From Mesorhizobium sp. 113-3-3 (GTDB lineage Bacteria; Pseudomonadota; Alphaproteobacteria; Rhizobiales; Rhizobiaceae): a stretch of DNA of 64,000 nt. Positions 62,025-64,000 of the stretch are shown here, one piece after another. The position numbers were made by a program, and so were the translations under genes. Each line of letters opens with the position of its first letter. The first letter of the stretch is position 1. The notes under the pieces were generated by a model. The model was not told the origin of the DNA and did no database searches. It saw nothing but the letters and a program-made list of their open reading frames with translations. Where the stretch lies: positions 2,484,501 to 2,548,500 of the forward strand of contig NZ_AP023243.1 in the NCBI RefSeq assembly GCF_016756495.1. Reading direction: 5' to 3'.

Positions 62025-62894
62025 ATGCCAAACATTGTCTTGATCGTCGGCAGCGGCCCGGACGCGGTTCGATGCAGGGATTGGCCTCGAACGGCGTTTT
62101 CCTCGATTGTCGTCATCAACAATGCCTGGAGAGTGCGGCCCGACTGGGATTATTTGATTCACCCCGATGATTTTCCTGATGAACGCCTGCCGAGCGACCA
62201 GCGTTCCCGAGCCGCGTCGATCGTAAAATCGGATGCTTTTGTCCCTGCCCAAAACGCATTCGGTGGTTTTGTCTATGCGGGCGGCACAATGGCCTTCACC
62301 GCTGGCTATTGGGTTCTGAAGGCCCTCCGACCTGATGTCATAGCGTTCCTGGGCTGCGATATGATTTATCCCAACAACGCGCCGACGCATTTCTATGGCT
62401 TTGGAACTGCTGACCCGCTGCGCGACGATTTGACGTTGAGGGACTTGGAAGCGAAGTCTGGAAGGCTGTTCGCCAAAGCCCTGCGTTACGGAACAGTCTG
62501 CCTGAACCTTTCAAATCTTCCTGAAAGTCGCCTTGCCATACCGCGTGTGAACCTGCGGTTTATCGAGCGCCTTAGCCCGCTTCGGATCAAGGCGCTCAGA
62601 GCGATGCTTGAGGGCGCTATCGATCCGATTTCCATCGAGACCGCCGACACGCTCGAGGCTGAGCTCGGCTATTTTGTCGAACATGGGAGGTACTGGGAAC
62701 ACGTCTCGGATTTCGATGAAGCCGCGCTGGAGAAAATCGATCAACGCTGGCGTTCGTCGGTAGGCCAGCTGCCATTGTCGGTTCCTCCGAGCGATGCTTG
62801 CTGGGGACGCAGTCGGGCGCGCAAGGCCGATATCGTTCAACAGGAGCGTCGGGTTGGTCGCGACGTCTCCTCCCATATCGTCGAAGGCGCGTAA
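62025..62894 (+). CDS. Hypothetical protein, possible Rossmann-like (MptE/DUF115-like) fold
   Basis: A 289-residue protein I cannot name. It begins MPNIVLIVGSGPDAVRCRDW and has VVINNAWRVRPDWDYLIHPDDF and FLGCDMIYPNNAPTHFYGFG, a pattern reminiscent of nucleotide-sugar or MptE/DUF115-like enzymes, with conserved-looking HPDD and GCDM motifs. The resemblance is by eye only. No signal peptide. A candidate RpoE-type promoter lies 70 bp upstream. The second ECF sigma gene starts 41 bp after its stop, so the two are likely co-transcribed. A GGGAGGGG-type site precedes the ATG. Confidence 0.8.
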   Translation: MPNIVLIVGSGPDAVRCRDWPRTAFSSIVVINNAWRVRPDWDYLIHPDDFPDERLPSDQRSRAASIVKSDAFVPAQNAFGGFVYAGGTMAFTAGYWVLKALRPDVIAFLGCDMIYPNNAPTHFYGFGTADPLRDDLTLRDLEAKSGRLFAKALRYGTVCLNLSNLPESRLAIPRVNLRFIERLSPLRIKALRAMLEGAIDPISIETADTLEAELGYFVEHGRYWEHVSDFDEAALEKIDQRWRSSVGQLPLSVPPSDACWGRSRARKADIVQQERRVGRDVSSHIVEGA

Positions 62895-62935
62895 GTGGCT
62901 GGAGGACAGGAGCCGCTTGGGAAGAGGGCTGCGTC

Positions 62936-63478
62936 ATGCTGACTCGAGACGACATAACAAAGCTCATCTTGCGAACAAGCATGCGTGATCGGGCGGCGTT
63001 CGATCTGCTTTACAAGCATACATGCGCGAAATTGTTCGGTGTATGCCTGCGTATTTTGGGCGACAGAGGGGAAGCTGAGGAGGCGTTGCAAGAAGTCTAC
63101 GTAAAGATATGGACCAAGGCTGACCGATATGCGGCCTCGCAACTCAGCCCGATCTCCTGGCTTGTGGCGATTGCACGCAATCATTCCATCGATCTTATCA
63201 GAGCGCGCCGCCCTCCAACTGTCGACCTGGCGGCCGCGGGCGATATAGCCGACACGACGCCTTGGGCCGAGGAATTGCTGATTGAAAGCGACCAGCGAGC
63301 CAGTCTTGCCCGATGCATAGACAACCTGAGCAAGGACAAGGCCGCAGCAGTCAGGGGCGCGTATCAGGAGGGCGTCTCCTACGCAGAGCTTGCCAAGCGT
63401 CACAACGTGCCGCTCAACACAATGCGAACCTGGCTTCGGCGCAGCCTGATCCAACTACGGGCGAGCGTTGAGCAATGA
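62936..63478 (+). CDS. Second ECF sigma factor without an adjacent anti-sigma gene
   Basis: A 180-residue sigma factor. Region 2 is DRAAFDLLYKHTCAKLFGVCLRILGDRGEAEEALQEVYVKIWTKADRY, and region 4 includes EGVSYAELAKRHNVPLNTMRTWLRRSLIQLR. The pattern resembles RpoE/SigK-type ECFs that normally pair with an RskA-like anti-sigma factor. Here the next gene is a LysR on the other strand, and no anti-sigma gene is visible. It follows the hypothetical gene by 41 bp and starts after GGAAGAGG. It may be controlled by transcription through the RpoE-type promoter rather than by a partner protein. Confidence 0.88.
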   Translation: MLTRDDITKLILRTSMRDRAAFDLLYKHTCAKLFGVCLRILGDRGEAEEALQEVYVKIWTKADRYAASQLSPISWLVAIARNHSIDLIRARRPPTVDLAAAGDIADTTPWAEELLIESDQRASLARCIDNLSKDKAAAVRGAYQEGVSYAELAKRHNVPLNTMRTWLRRSLIQLRASVEQ

Positions 63479-63554
63479 CTTTCAGAATGGAGCCAGCGCC
63501 AGCTTTCGTTGTTTTTTGCCTAGGCTTCTCTGCGCCCGGAAGCCGCTTCGGTCA

Positions 63555-64000
63555 TCACCTGCCAATATAGGCGGCCAGTTCGTCCGGCGTGCCATTCGGG
63601 AAGGCCTGTTTTAAAAAGTCCAAGAACGCCGACACGCGCGCGCTGAGCAGCCGCCGCGATGGGTAGAGCGTCCATAAAGAGATTTCGGGACCGTCAATAT
63701 CCCCCCAATTCACCAGTGTGCCGTCAGCCAGGTCGTGGCTCACCAACGAAATGGGAAGACGTCCTGCGCCGACGCCGGCGCGCACGGCATCCCGGACCAT
63801 GATGAGCGTCGACAAAACGAGGACCGGCTCGATTGTAATTGTTGACCGGCCGCCTTGTGTCTTCACGTGCCATGTTTGCGGTTCGCCTGTCCCGCGCGCG
63901 ACGCCAGGAGCGGCACGCTCACCGGTCGTGCGAGGAAGGTCGGGGCTCGCCACAACAACCAGACGGTCGCGGAGAAATGCCCGTCCCACCAGGCTTTCGT
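63555..64000 (-). CDS. LysR-family regulator, C-terminal part (truncated by window edge)
   Basis: About 148 residues of an LTTR effector domain continue past the window end. Segments such as FLRDRLVVVASPDLPR, TITIEPVLVLSTLIMVRDAVRAGVGAGRLPISL and ISLWTLYPSRRLLSARVSAFLDFLKQAF are typical of the substrate-binding domain, including the hydrophobic FLDFLKQAF end. The helix-turn-helix is outside the window. It is convergent with the second ECF sigma gene. Target unknown. Confidence 0.85.
   Translation of the reverse strand, partial: ESLVGRAFLRDRLVVVASPDLPRTTGERAAPGVARGTGEPQTWHVKTQGGRSTITIEPVLVLSTLIMVRDAVRAGVGAGRLPISLVSHDLADGTLVNWGDIDGPEISLWTLYPSRRLLSARVSAFLDFLKQAFPNGTPDELAAYIGR

Overview
This 64 kb window is high-GC chromosomal DNA from an alphaproteobacterium of the order Rhizobiales, most likely Mesorhizobium or a close relative. 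The call rests on the sequences of CarA, CarB, DnaG and RpoD, on a CtrA box and a cluster of GANTC sites (both alphaproteobacterial cell-cycle signals) upstream of rpoD, on an ECF11-type RpoE-ChrR pair, and on a short interspersed palindromic repeat of a kind I associate with Mesorhizobium. I see no rRNA, tRNA, CRISPR array, IS element, prophage or plasmid replication gene.

Layout. 1-13.5 kb: 5' part of carB, an SH3 protein, a phosphoesterase, a deaminase, then several regulator/target pairs read divergently (ArsR/MFS, MarR/SDR, LysE/LysR, MntH/MntR) with an RibD-like reductase and a PCMT-like methyltransferase between them. 13.5-21.8 kb: a large secreted c-type haem protein, a zinc metallopeptidase, an MFS pump overlapping an aldo/keto reductase, a toxin-antitoxin pair, carA and yqeY. 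21.8-38.6 kb: a block of accessory genes between yqeY and dnaG: a PadR/HAAS/GIN envelope module, LysR/pcaD, an L,D-transpeptidase, an AraC regulator with an in-frame amber codon, an orphan DnaB-like ATPase, a MerR/zinc-type P-ATPase unit, an MFS pump, a Na/Pi symporter and an RcnB-like protein. 38.7-43.1 kb: dnaG and rpoD. 43.1-49.7 kb: a TauD-like oxygenase, small proteins, a DMT exporter with a histidine-rich tail, an autoregulated PadR gene, PspA/TetR and HlyU. 49.7-56.4 kb: an SDR/serine-hydrolase/LysR cassette ending in a decayed hlyU copy, a 991-residue membrane patatin, and an AT-rich gap. 56.4-64 kb: a sarcosine/dimethylglycine dehydrogenase-like enzyme, a photolyase, the RpoE-ChrR operon, a hypothetical protein followed by a second ECF sigma factor, and a partial LysR gene.

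The most informative signals are regulatory. Matched promoter-like elements (TGATCC-N18-TA) face both ways from the rpoE-chrR / hypothetical-ECF intergenic region and suggest a sigma-factor cascade next to a photolyase. Three TGAAC-N3-GTTCA boxes lie between pspA and tetR. A MerR-type promoter with a 19-bp spacer precedes the metal ATPase. A PadR promoter is bracketed by two operators. The rpoD upstream region carries a CtrA box and four GANTC sites. An 8-bp repeat array in inverted orientation lies between the SH3 gene and carB. All functions are read from sequence alone; no database search was run.
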